Part shown: in pieces, positions 4,743 through 12,846 of the stretch | Layout of the letters: the number at the start of each line of letters is the position of its first letter | How positions within the stretch are numbered: position 1 is the first letter of the stretch | Assembly: GCA_948607205.1 (NCBI GenBank) | Contig: CAPERS010000012.1 | Location: forward strand, 1-32,865 | DNA from: an uncultured Eubacteriales bacterium | GTDB lineage: Bacteria; Bacillota; Clostridia; Christensenellales; UBA1242 | Direction: 5' to 3' | DNA: 32,865 bases | Translations under genes and position numbers: made by a program | Notes under the pieces: model-generated | What the model saw: only the letters and a program-made list of their open reading frames with translations | The model's database searches: none | What the model was told of the DNA's origin: nothing

Positions 4743-7262
4743 TTATTTATCTTTTTTGATTATGCCTGACATTTTATTAAATGTCTCTTGAATCTTTTCT
4801 TGAGATTTTGACATCTTTTCAGAACTAGCAACAATTTTCTCAACGGCTTTTTCAATTGCCTTAGCAGATGCTGCTTGGTCTTTTGCTGCCTTCTCTTGAA
4901 TCTTTTCAACAGATTCTTTCTTCTCTGTTGTTCTGTTTCCACCAAAGGATTGTGCGAACAGTGAACCAATGCTGTCTCTTGGTTTGCCTGAATCGTCAAC
5001 GCGTTTGCTTGGGTCCCAAGGCTTGATTGCCCAAGTTTCACCAGTAACTTGACCTTTTTCATCAACAGTTTTGTTGCTACCTGCGTAGAATAAACCTTTT
5101 AACGCACCAACATTTATTTTCATCTCACCTAAAGCACTTGCAAAGTTCTTAAAGAACGCACCGGCAAGATCTCTACCGAAGTTTGCATATTGAGCTTTTG
5201 CACTGCGTTTAGTCTTAGAACCATCTTCTTCAAGATAAGTTGCCTGTCTTATTCCTTTAGCTCTATTGCTAAGATTCTCAGATTTAGCACGAAGTTTATC
5301 TGCTTCTTGTACTTTTTCGTAATCTGTTTTTGAAAGACCTTTCGAATCAATAGTTTCTTGGGCTTTTTGTATTTTTGAGTCTTTTGAATATATATCTTGT
5401 TTTGCTTTTTGAATTGCTTCTTCTTCACTCAGCCCTTGTCTGCTATATTTATTCTTTAATTTATTAAATTCTCTCTTAGTAGGTTGATTTGTTTCCATCT
5501 TATTATCAAGTTCTGCTTTGCGTGTTTTTATTAACTCTTCCGCATCTGCAACTTTTTTATTTGCCTTGCCAAATTTAATGCCTTTTTCTAATTCATCAGC
5601 CTTACCTTTCAGTTTGTCGGCTTTCTTGATATCTTTCTTAGCCCACGCATTTGCAGCCATTTGTTTTATACCTTTACGTTTGCCAATTCCGTTCCATGCT
5701 AATTGAGTAAGAGGATTTATTTTGTTTGCTAATGCAAACCCACCAGCGGTTGCTTTCATTCCACTCATAAAAGTTTTGCCGACTTGACCTTTAAGACCTT
5801 CACCTTCGCTCATTGCATTCGCACCACCAACAAGACCACTGACAAACTCAATGAAGTTTTTGGTTACAAGCAGACCAGTGATAATCACCACCGTTGTTAC
5901 CATTTGATTAAGCAGTGCATAAAGAAGTGTGTTTGGATAGAAAGTTATAGCGTTCAGATAAGGGAAAATAAGGAAGAAAATATTCATCCCGATAATAGAA
6001 CCAAAGGCAGCAAGAATTTGTTTCATAAATTCTCCGCGCCATTTCTTGAAAGCACCAAATTCGTCAAGTGATGCAAGACCAAGAGTTGCTGGATAAATAA
6101 GGAACAATGCAATTGATTTTATAAGTCTTGACATAAGACCAATAATGATACTCAAAAACATTCCAAAACAAGTGAAGACTGCTCCAAAACCAATTATAAA
6201 ATTGAATCGCCACAAGTCATAGAATACCCAAACAAGACCGACATTATATTTTGAAAATGATGAAAATCCTGCTAAAGCACCAAAAGGGTCCAGGTTGCCA
6301 AGATTTGCACCTGAAACTCTTGGAGCAAATTGAGCCACGTGCCAAATCCCTCCCAATCGCAAATTGTTTGCAAATGCATAGTCGAATTGATATGCAAGAT
6401 AAGCATTTTTATCTTGGGCTGTGACAAAGCCAGCGGCTGATGTGTCACCAAAAATTATATTATTTAAGAATGGGGAATTCTTGTCATCACCTTTTTTTGC
6501 AACTAGTTGTTTATCACCTACAAGAACTATACTTCCAAGCCTTGCACGATTGGCCTCATACGCAGCCGTTTTAAAAAGCATTCCCGAAAAGGTGGTGGTG
6601 TTTGCAGGCGCGCCTGCTCCAAAAAAGTCATAGTTTGTGAATCCGCCATCTTTATTTGGCAACAATTTATTTCTATCGTTACCATTTGATTGTCCTACTT
6701 GGTTTGAGCCATATATTCCAGTAACTGCTTCTGTTGTTGCAGAGCCTGCAGTGATATCATCAAGAGTTGTGAGAAGGAAAGATGAAAGTTGAATTCCGAT
6801 AATAACTGCAAATGGCACAATGGCAAAAGTTAGGATTGCTTTAAAAGCATTGTATATGTAAGAAATTGGAGAAGTTTTCGCGCTGTCTTCTTGATAATGC
6901 GCACGAATGATTGCAATCATTGTTCCAACTGCAAGCACGATAATCCCAAAAATTGCAAGTGACCAGAAAGTCGTGGTTAGAGCTGAATACTGACCTGCCC
7001 GTTCACCGATACCAAGAATTCCATAAATAAACTCTAAAACCGGGTCACCTGCCACTTCACTTCCGCTCTCATACATTCCATTTCCGCCAACATAATAGCC
7101 ATCAAGTCCGGCAAGACGGCGCATAAGCCCTTGAAGTGCATCAAGTGCGCTGGCAAGAGCGGCATACATAAAATAAACTGTTTTAGGTATAATTGCAAGA
7201 ACTGCTTCAACCATTTCCATTATGGATTCACCAATTCCCCAGCCCAGTAAAGACTTCACCAT
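4743..7262 (-). CDS. VirB6/TrbL-like conjugation-type polytopic membrane protein (orphan)
   Basis: 839 residues. An N-terminal hydrophobic segment (IPKTVYFMYAALASAL) is followed by membrane helices near residues 90-115 and 135-170, a polar region (about 175-330), and a cluster of five or six helices at about 340-490 with short polar linkers, ending KNFIEFVSGLVGGANAMSEG. The remaining 330 residues are cytoplasmic, Lys/Ala/Glu rich and predicted helical, with a final coiled coil of repeated K-S-Q-E-K-I-type heptads. This build resembles the VirB6/TrbL-like channel protein of Gram-positive ICEs and the Mbov_0396-type family. No VirB4, VirD4 coupling protein, relaxase or other transfer gene is nearby. 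The start has AAAGGAGG 4 bases upstream of ATG-GTG. Assignment rests on architecture and recognisable flavour, not on a catalytic motif. Confidence 0.65.
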   Translation of the reverse strand: MVKSLLGWGIGESIMEMVEAVLAIIPKTVYFMYAALASALDALQGLMRRLAGLDGYYVGGNGMYESGSEVAGDPVLEFIYGILGIGERAGQYSALTTTFWSLAIFGIIVLAVGTMIAIIRAHYQEDSAKTSPISYIYNAFKAILTFAIVPFAVIIGIQLSSFLLTTLDDITAGSATTEAVTGIYGSNQVGQSNGNDRNKLLPNKDGGFTNYDFFGAGAPANTTTFSGMLFKTAAYEANRARLGSIVLVGDKQLVAKKGDDKNSPFLNNIIFGDTSAAGFVTAQDKNAYLAYQFDYAFANNLRLGGIWHVAQFAPRVSGANLGNLDPFGALAGFSSFSKYNVGLVWVFYDLWRFNFIIGFGAVFTCFGMFLSIIIGLMSRLIKSIALFLIYPATLGLASLDEFGAFKKWRGEFMKQILAAFGSIIGMNIFFLIFPYLNAITFYPNTLLYALLNQMVTTVVIITGLLVTKNFIEFVSGLVGGANAMSEGEGLKGQVGKTFMSGMKATAGGFALANKINPLTQLAWNGIGKRKGIKQMAANAWAKKDIKKADKLKGKADELEKGIKFGKANKKVADAEELIKTRKAELDNKMETNQPTKREFNKLKNKYSRQGLSEEEAIQKAKQDIYSKDSKIQKAQETIDSKGLSKTDYEKVQEADKLRAKSENLSNRAKGIRQATYLEEDGSKTKRSAKAQYANFGRDLAGAFFKNFASALGEMKINVGALKGLFYAGSNKTVDEKGQVTGETWAIKPWDPSKRVDDSGKPRDSIGSLFAQSFGGNRTTEKKESVEKIQEKAAKDQAASAKAIEKAVEKIVASSEKMSKSQEKIQETFNKMSGIIKKDK

Positions 7263-7299
7263 CTGCCTCCTTTTATTTTATATAATAATAGTTATTTAC

Positions 7300-7328
7300 A
7301 TAATAACAAATTTAAATGCAAAAAGCAA
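7300..7328 (-). promoter_or_regulatory. Promoter of the VirB6-like gene
   Basis: Minus strand TTGCTT, 17-base spacer, TATTAT with a TG extended -10. It leaves a leader of roughly 30 nt containing AAAGGAGG. Confidence 0.55.
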
Positions 7329-7370
7329 CAAATTTCTGCTAAAAATTTGTCAAGTTTTTTTGTTATACTT

Positions 7371-8192
7371 CTAACTAAGCAAAATTTTTGTGATTTCAAC
7401 AAATTCTTGGACTGAAAAACTTTCGGCGCGTCGATTTGTGTCGAAATGTGTCAATTTTTGTTGAATTTCTTCTTTACTCATTTTCAAAGCAGTGGAAAGA
7501 TTGTTTAATAGCGTTTTTCTGCGCATTGAGAAAGCGCCTTTAACGATTTTAGCGAAGTTTTCTTTGTTGACGTCGAATTTGTTTTTAACGATTTTTATAT
7601 TAACGACAGCTGAGTCAACATTTGGGACAGGGAAAAACATTTTTCTTGAAACTTGGCGAGTGATTTTTGCATCGCCGTGAAAGGCAATCATGACTGAAAG
7701 GATACCATAGTCTTTTCCGCCCTCTTTTGCGACGATACGCTGGGCAACTTCTTTTTGAACCATGATTGTCATGGAAAGAAGTTTTTCACTTCCTTCCAAA
7801 AATTTAAAAATGAGAGGAGAAGTGATATAGTATGGCAAGTTTGCGATAATTTTATATTCTTCGCCAAGCAAAGATTCAATCTTTTCCAAATCTTCTTTTA
7901 AAGCATCGCAAAAAACGAACTGAGTGTTTGGAAGATTTTGTGACAAAAGAATTGGTTTTAAATCGTTATCAATTTCAAAACTCACCGTCTTTTTTGCTAT
8001 CTTTGAGATTTCTTTGGTCAGAGCGCCTTCGCCTGCGCCTATTTCAAGCACAGTGTCGTTTGGTGTGACTTCACCGTCACGAACGATTGCGCTTAAAAGA
8101 TTTGTGTCTGAGATAAAGTTCTGACCGAACTTGTGTTTGGGCATTATTCCCTTACTATGCGAAACCTTAATTTTTTCGTTATTATTTTTCAT
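7371..8192 (-). CDS. rsmA: 16S rRNA (adenine1518-N6/adenine1519-N6)-dimethyltransferase
   Basis: KsgA/RsmA makes the four N6-methyl groups on the two adenines of the 16S helix 45 loop late in 30S assembly, using SAM. About 273 residues, the usual length. Visible motifs: KHKFGQNF, SAM motif I LEIGAGEGALT, acidic SFEID, catalytic NLPYYI (motif IV, N-x-P-Y), FPVPNVDSAV (motif VIII region) and MRRKTLLNNL in the C-terminal helical domain. I start at the ATG at 8192 rather than 8204, because GAGGA sits 6 bases before 8192 and overlaps the upstream ATG. It follows tatD on the same strand by 117 bp. In Bacillus, rnmV lies between these two genes; here it is absent. Confidence 0.97.
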   Translation of the reverse strand: MKNNNEKIKVSHSKGIMPKHKFGQNFISDTNLLSAIVRDGEVTPNDTVLEIGAGEGALTKEISKIAKKTVSFEIDNDLKPILLSQNLPNTQFVFCDALKEDLEKIESLLGEEYKIIANLPYYITSPLIFKFLEGSEKLLSMTIMVQKEVAQRIVAKEGGKDYGILSVMIAFHGDAKITRQVSRKMFFPVPNVDSAVVNIKIVKNKFDVNKENFAKIVKGAFSMRRKTLLNNLSTALKMSKEEIQQKLTHFDTNRRAESFSVQEFVEITKILLS

Positions 8193-8276
8193 ATTTTTCC
8201 TCATATTTTAAAGGCATTATGCCTATTTTAGACTCAAACCGACAAATTTAAAGTTCAAAATTTTATCCGCAAGTAT

Positions 8277-8289
8277 GTGGCTTAGCAAC
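8277..8289. repeat. Imperfect copy of the GTGGCTTAGCCAC palindrome
   Basis: GTGGCTTAGCAAC in the tatD-rsmA gap differs at one position from the perfect palindromes at 4601-4613 (opposite loop orientation) and 32737-32749. Confidence 0.35.
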
Positions 8290-8309
8290 CTTTTATTGCT
8301 AGATTAATT

Positions 8310-9074
8310 TTAAATTTTAAATAGTTTTTCTGCGTTTTTGGTTGTTTTTTCCGCCACCTCTTGCACTTGAACTCTTTTGATTTTTGCGATGTTCTGTGCG
8401 ATATACGGAATGAAAGCGGGAGTGTTCAACTTGCTTCTGAAAGGTTCAGGCGCAAGGTAAGGGCTATCAGTTTCAAGCAAGATTTTTTCAAGAGGAACAA
8501 TTTCAACCGCCTCTTGCACTTTTTTTGCATTTTTGAAAGTAGAAACACCGCCAAAAGAGATATTAAGACCGAGTTTTAATATTTCCATTGCGACCTCTTT
8601 GCTTTCGGTAAAGCAGTGAAAAGTTCCGCCAAAAGTCAAGAGGGTTTTGTTTTCTTTCAAGATTTCAAGCATTTTGCCAATTGCCTCACGGCAGTGGAAA
8701 ACAAGTGGCAAGCGGAGGTCATGGGCAAGTTGAAGTTGCTGTACCAAGACTTTTTCTTGTATTTCAAAATCTGGCGAACCTTCACGCAGTTCCAGCCCCA
8801 CTTCGCCAATTGCAACAACTTTTTTGTTTTTTGCGAGGGTTCTAAGGTTTTCGATATAGTCTTCGTCCACCTTGTCAACTTCGCAAGGATAGATTCCAAT
8901 GCTGACATAAACGCCGTTATGCTTTTCTGCAAACTTCACCGCTTCAATTGATGAGGCAAGGTCAAAGCCTGAGGTTATAATTTTCTTAACATTCATTTCA
9001 TGCATTCTTGAAATAATCTCTTCGGTGTTTGCAAGTTTTGGGTCAGTCATGTGGCAGTGTGTGTCGATAAACAT
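8310..9074 (-). CDS. tatD: TatD family metal-dependent DNase
   Basis: 254 residues, standard TatD length. Metal ligands of the amidohydrolase-like TIM barrel are visible: FIDTHCH (HxH), AIGEVGLEL (Glu), VFHCREA (His), GGTFHCFTES (His) and LLETDSPYLAPEP (Asp). The family acts as a 3'-5' exonuclease/endonuclease in DNA repair and quality control. The GLE where GLD is usual does not remove a ligand. The start has AAGGAG 7 bases upstream and a consensus promoter. Position next to rsmA is the conserved Bacillus yabD-ksgA neighbourhood. Confidence 0.95.
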   Translation of the reverse strand: MFIDTHCHMTDPKLANTEEIISRMHEMNVKKIITSGFDLASSIEAVKFAEKHNGVYVSIGIYPCEVDKVDEDYIENLRTLAKNKKVVAIGEVGLELREGSPDFEIQEKVLVQQLQLAHDLRLPLVFHCREAIGKMLEILKENKTLLTFGGTFHCFTESKEVAMEILKLGLNISFGGVSTFKNAKKVQEAVEIVPLEKILLETDSPYLAPEPFRSKLNTPAFIPYIAQNIAKIKRVQVQEVAEKTTKNAEKLFKI

Positions 9075-9092
9075 AAATTTCTCCTTGATGTT

Positions 9093-9121
9093 ATTTTAAC
9101 TTTCCTAACGAATTTTGTCAA
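9093..9121 (-). promoter_or_regulatory. Sigma-A promoter of tatD-rsmA
   Basis: Minus strand TTGACA (9116-9121), 17-base spacer, TAAAAT (9093-9098), then an 18-base gap to the ATG that contains the AAGGAG. Near-consensus housekeeping promoter. Confidence 0.85.
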
Positions 9122-9209
9122 TTTAATTTTATTTAAATTAAATTTTATATCAACTCACATATCCGCGCAATGCATTTCTAAATGCCTGTCCTGATGCATA
9201 AAATATTTC

Positions 9210-9809
9210 ATGAACAGAATTTGGCTTATTATGATAATTTCTTCCATATGCTTTCTTTTGTGGTCAGCGCCAGACACCATTGTTGGAGTTATGGTTGAGG
9301 CGTCAGGAGGAGCGCTCAAACTTTGCATTGAACTGGGTGCTGTTTATGCAGTTTGGTTGGGAATACTTGAACTTGTGGATGCGAGCGGACTTGGACAAAA
9401 GCTGGCTCACCTTTTGCATCCGATAATAAAAAAACTTTTCAAAGTGAAAGACCCTGAGGTTGAACAAATGATTGCCTTAAACCTTTCAGCAAACATGCTC
9501 GGACTTGGCAATGCGTCAACACCAATGGGTATCAAAGCCATGCAAGCGCTTGACGACGGAAGCGGTGTTGCAAGCACTTCTATGATTATGCTTCTTATTA
9601 TCAACGCGACATCAATTCAACTTTTGCCGTCAACTGTGATTGGACTGCGCGCATCTGCTGGTTCGCTTTCGCCGGCAGACATAATCTTGCCGACCATTTT
9701 GGCAACAACCGTCACAACAGGTCTTGGAATTGTCCTTGTGAAAATTTGCAGTAAAATTTTCGGAAAGAAAAGTGGCAAGCAAAAAAGATTTAACGAGGTG
9801 AAAAAATGA
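9210..9809 (+). CDS. spmA: Spore maturation protein A
   Basis: 199 residues with several hydrophobic segments and the nucleoside-recognition Gate motif GLGNASTPMGIKAM, flanked by ALNLSANMLGLG. SpmA acts with SpmB in the sporulating cell to allow core dehydration and heat resistance. It also has the GALKLCIELGAVYAVWLGILEL helix pair typical of the family. The ATG at 9210 has no Shine-Dalgarno; TAAAAT lies at 9199-9204, five bases upstream of the ATG, so the transcript may be leaderless. I could not identify a clean sporulation sigma-factor promoter. The stop codon overlaps the spmB start (ATGA), showing translational coupling. Confidence 0.95.
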   Translation: MNRIWLIMIISSICFLLWSAPDTIVGVMVEASGGALKLCIELGAVYAVWLGILELVDASGLGQKLAHLLHPIIKKLFKVKDPEVEQMIALNLSANMLGLGNASTPMGIKAMQALDDGSGVASTSMIMLLIINATSIQLLPSTVIGLRASAGSLSPADIILPTILATTVTTGLGIVLVKICSKIFGKKSGKQKRFNEVKK

Positions 9810-10312
9810 GTGCCTACATTTTGCCTGTTTTGTTTCTCCTTTTATTCCTCTATTGTCATCACAAAAAAGTTAACACTTATGACACATTCGTCAAAGGCGC
9901 AAAAAAGTCAATTCCTCTTATCGTGGACATCTTTCCTTATATCGCTTCAATCATGATTGCAGTTGCACTTCTCAGAGCAAGCGGAGTAACTGATATTCTT
10001 GCACAGGCGTTCTCTCCAATATTCCACGCACTTGGCATTCCAAGCGAACTTATCGAACTTGTGCTTCTCAGACCTTTTACTGGCGCTGGAAGTTATGGAC
10101 TTCTTGAAAGCGTTTTTTTGCAGTATGGTCCTGACTCATACATTTCACGGTGCGCATCAGTTATTCTCGGTTGCAGTGAAACAATTTTCTATGTTGCAAC
10201 GGTATATTTCTCACAGACCAAAGTTAAAAAACTTCTTTATGCCATTCCGGTTGCACTTGTTTGCGCCACTGTAGGCTCAATTTTTGCCTGTCTGATTTGC
10301 AAAGTTATGTAA
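9806..10312 (+). CDS. spmB: Spore maturation protein B
   Basis: 168 residues, all-membrane Gate-domain protein: FVKGAKKSIPLIVDIFPYI, VALLRASGV, IPSELIELVLLRPFTGAGS (the LLRPxSGSG motif of SpmB), ILGCSETIFYVATVYF. Partner of SpmA in spore core dehydration. The start overlaps the spmA stop by 4 bases, and GAGGTG lies just upstream. Presence of both genes indicates a spore-forming ancestry. Unusually, the pair is inserted between the tatD-rsmA and holB-ricT-yabB parts of the classical near-origin cluster. Confidence 0.95.
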   Translation: MSAYILPVLFLLLFLYCHHKKVNTYDTFVKGAKKSIPLIVDIFPYIASIMIAVALLRASGVTDILAQAFSPIFHALGIPSELIELVLLRPFTGAGSYGLLESVFLQYGPDSYISRCASVILGCSETIFYVATVYFSQTKVKKLLYAIPVALVCATVGSIFACLICKVM

Positions 10313-10348
10313 AAATTGATTTTTTTGTCAAAATTATAATTTTTTTGT

Positions 10349-10385
10349 TTGAATAAAATTTAAAACATGATATCATAATTTTGCC
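10349..10385 (+). promoter_or_regulatory. Probable promoter of the degenerate ABC gene, very short or no leader
   Basis: TTGAAT at 10349-10354, 16 bases, TATCAT at 10371-10376; an overlapping CATAAT at 10374-10379 ends six bases before the ATG at 10386. No Shine-Dalgarno is present. Either -10 places the transcript start within a few bases of the ATG. Confidence 0.4.
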
Positions 10386-12080
10386 ATGAAAGAAAAAGAC
10401 ACCACAAAAGTTAAACAAGAAAATGTTTTCAAACGTTGGTATAAACTTTGCCAGCCAAGCAAAAAACTTTGGTTTTTTCAAATATTGTTTTACATCTGCT
10501 ATGCAGTAATATACACTTTAATGGCTGTGTTCGCTGCAAAAACAATCAATTGTCTGGTTGAACACAACTGGAAAGGCGCTTTTATGTGGCTGGGAATTGA
10601 ATTCGCTGACATTCTTCTCAGAAATGTGTTTTTGCATTTGCAGTATGTTTTTTATGGCAAGCATTATGGTCACATACGCAAAAACATAACAGTAAAGATT
10701 TATAACAAACTTTTCAAAAGTGAAGAGAAAGAACTGAAAAATCTGACGACAGAAAAAATTATCAATATCGCACAAAGCAATATGGGCAGTGCGGCAGAGT
10801 TTCCTGACTATGTGGCTTATATCATGCGCTACATCGTTCAAGTGGGCATCGCACTTGTGACAATTTTCATTTCAAACGTATATGCCGGTCTTATAGTTAT
10901 GGCTGTAGGTGTTGTCAACTTCTTTGTTTACAACGCACTAAACAAAAAACTTGGCGGTCTTATGAAAATGCGCTTTGAGAAAAAAGACCTTTCTTTTCAA
11001 GAATATTCAAAAATTTTGTCAGGTCGACCTGTCATTGAAGAACTCAATATCAAAGAAGAATATAAAGACAAATTGATTCAACATATAGACGAGTTCAGTG
11101 ATTCTTATTCAAGATACTATACAACTTCTTCCTTCAGAGATAACATTTATTATGTAATTTGGAACATTGTTGTTTATTCAATCACAGCATTTCTTATCTA
11201 TCTTGTTTCACAAGGCTCAATGGACTTGGCAGTTTATCTGGTTATCGTTCCTTATTTGACATCATGCATAACAGAACTTAACAACCTATACACAAAGTTT
11301 GGCGGAATTGAAAATATGCGCGTTGACATTGACAGAATCAATATCATTCTTTCGCTCAACGAAAAACAACTCATTCAATATGGAAATGTTAACAAAACTT
11401 CTGATGGCTATAACCTCGGATTCATTGATGTGAGTTATCATTGCCCAGAAACCGATATTTCTCTTTCCAAAATGGATATTTCATTCAAAATGAACGCAAC
11501 AAACATTGTCAAAGGCGAAAGAAATTGTGGAAAGCGAATTGTTTTCAATCTGTTAAGGCGAAGAATAAAACAAGACAGCGGAATGATTATGCTTGACAAT
11601 CTGAACCTGACTGACTATAACGAAAAAACATTCAAACAACATATTGATTACTGCTCTGCTCACCCAATGTTTTTGAAAGGCACAATAAAGGAAAACTTGT
11701 TGGTTGCAAACAAAGATTTTTCTGCAGTTGAAGCCATGGTGAAAGAACTCAACCTTGAAGAAGTTATCTCAAAACTGCCACAAGGCTACAACACTCAAAT
11801 TGCAGACATATTTGACGGCGAAACCAGATTTTTGATTGGTCTTATTCGTGCATCGTTAAGCAAAAGCAAAATTCTTATGATTTACGAATATCCTGATGAC
11901 GTTTCAGAAAATTTCCACAAACTTCTTCAACACGTCATTGCATCATCTGAAAAAAGCAAACGAACACTCATCTTCTTCACCCATAAAGATGACTATGACC
12001 AATACGCTGACCTGATTTATGAAATAAAAAATGGAAAAATCAAATCAATAAAAGCAAAATCAAAAAAGACCATTGTTTAA
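10386..12080 (+). CDS. ABC exporter-type half-transporter with a degenerate nucleotide-binding domain
   Basis: 564 residues: about six membrane helices in residues 25-300 (type I exporter fold) then an ATPase-like domain. Key motifs are broken. Walker A is GERNCGKR from residue 377 (Lys kept, third Gly and the Ser/Thr lost). The Q-loop reads CSAHP (Gln to Ala425). The signature LSGGQ is FDGET (476-480). Walker B reads ILMIYE with Tyr500 for the Mg-binding Asp; the following Glu501 is kept. The D-loop is lost; the switch His533 is kept. The frame is intact over 1.7 kb, so it is under selection, not a fresh pseudogene. It may pair with a functional half, such as the canonical exporter at 29908, or act without transport. 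The gene starts without a Shine-Dalgarno. Confidence 0.85.
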   Translation: MKEKDTTKVKQENVFKRWYKLCQPSKKLWFFQILFYICYAVIYTLMAVFAAKTINCLVEHNWKGAFMWLGIEFADILLRNVFLHLQYVFYGKHYGHIRKNITVKIYNKLFKSEEKELKNLTTEKIINIAQSNMGSAAEFPDYVAYIMRYIVQVGIALVTIFISNVYAGLIVMAVGVVNFFVYNALNKKLGGLMKMRFEKKDLSFQEYSKILSGRPVIEELNIKEEYKDKLIQHIDEFSDSYSRYYTTSSFRDNIYYVIWNIVVYSITAFLIYLVSQGSMDLAVYLVIVPYLTSCITELNNLYTKFGGIENMRVDIDRINIILSLNEKQLIQYGNVNKTSDGYNLGFIDVSYHCPETDISLSKMDISFKMNATNIVKGERNCGKRIVFNLLRRRIKQDSGMIMLDNLNLTDYNEKTFKQHIDYCSAHPMFLKGTIKENLLVANKDFSAVEAMVKELNLEEVISKLPQGYNTQIADIFDGETRFLIGLIRASLSKSKILMIYEYPDDVSENFHKLLQHVIASSEKSKRTLIFFTHKDDYDQYADLIYEIKNGKIKSIKAKSKKTIV

Positions 12081-12093
12081 ACATGGTTTTTTT
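12062..12093. terminator. Bidirectional terminator between convergent genes
   Basis: AAAAAGACCAT..TGTTTAAACA..ATGGTTTTTTT, overlapping the stop codon of the ABC gene. It has T-runs in both directions and serves both this gene and the yabB-like gene ending at 12099. Confidence 0.75.
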
Positions 12094-12098
12094 ATAAT

Positions 12099-12821
12099 TT
12101 AATCATTCAAAAATTTATGCGTTTGCAATTTTTCAAGATAATCACCATTCAAATCGTTTGTGACAAGATTTGGAAGAACCTTGACGCCGTTTCCTCCATT
12201 TTTCACCGCTGCAATAACGATAAGCACGACCCTGCCTTTCCCATTTTCTGTGAAAAAAATTGTTTTTGGAATGAGGTTATATTTTTGCAAGCATGCGATA
12301 AGTTCACAACTTCGCTCTGCAGTGTAAACAACAAAAAATTTGCCTTTATCTTTAAGAATATCATTTGCGCTTTGGCACAGTTCTTCAATTGGCAACATTT
12401 GGTCATGTCTGGCTTTTTGTCTGACATTTTCAAGTGGCTGGGTTGTTTTCATGTATGGCGGATTTGAAAATGCAACATCAAAACTATGTTTTGCAAAATG
12501 CTTTTGAAAGTTTTGAACTTTATCATGAAGGATTTCAATCTTGTCTTCAAGGTGATTTAAGGCAATGTTTTCTTTAAGAAGTTCAAACATTTCATCCTGC
12601 GCTTCAAAAGCAACAATCTTTTGAAAATTGGTTTTAGCAGAAAGCAGAATTGAAATCACTCCACTGCCTGCACCAATCTCAAACGCTTTATCGCTTTTTT
12701 TGAGATTTATAAAATTGGCAAGAATGACAGAGTCGGATGAAAAAGTGTAAAGGCTTTTATCTTGAATTATTTTCAAGCCTTTACACTGTAAATCTTCAAT
12801 TTGTCGTCTTGTTTCTTGCAT
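12099..12821 (-). CDS. trmN6: YabB/TrmN6-like tRNA1(Val) (adenine37-N6)-methyltransferase family protein
   Basis: About 240 residues. N terminus ETRRQIEDLQCKGLKIIQDKS-like (family start D.L....L.IIQ), then FSSDSVILANF, SAM motif I FEIGAGSGVISILL, acidic VAFEAQ, and catalytic FSNPPYMKT (NPPY, N6-adenine methylation). The C-terminal SAM domain ends with PNLVTNDLNGDYLEKL, close to the LYxxDGxYTxE-type end of YabB. Starting at ATG 12821 fits the family and has AGAAGGA about 6 bases upstream. In Bacillus, yabB follows yaaT (ricT), with yabA between; here yabA is missing. The tRNA substrate is inferred from the family, and Gram-positive YabB specificity is less well tested. Confidence 0.85.
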   Translation of the reverse strand: MQETRRQIEDLQCKGLKIIQDKSLYTFSSDSVILANFINLKKSDKAFEIGAGSGVISILLSAKTNFQKIVAFEAQDEMFELLKENIALNHLEDKIEILHDKVQNFQKHFAKHSFDVAFSNPPYMKTTQPLENVRQKARHDQMLPIEELCQSANDILKDKGKFFVVYTAERSCELIACLQKYNLIPKTIFFTENGKGRVVLIVIAAVKNGGNGVKVLPNLVTNDLNGDYLEKLQTHKFLND

Positions 12822-12846
12822 TATATTTTCCTTCTTGGTTTTGCAA

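Noticed and set aside
4743..5065. Reverse-frame open frames within the VirB6-like and AddAB genes
   Set aside because: They sit in other frames of genes with clear motifs and lack ribosome sites.
9165..9210. Sporulation sigma (E/G) promoter before spmA
   Set aside because: GCATAAAATA could resemble a -10, but no -35 at acceptable spacing was found.
10386..12080. Degenerate ABC gene as a simple pseudogene
   Set aside because: The frame is intact over 564 codons with plausible promoter and terminator; selected loss of ATPase motifs fits better.
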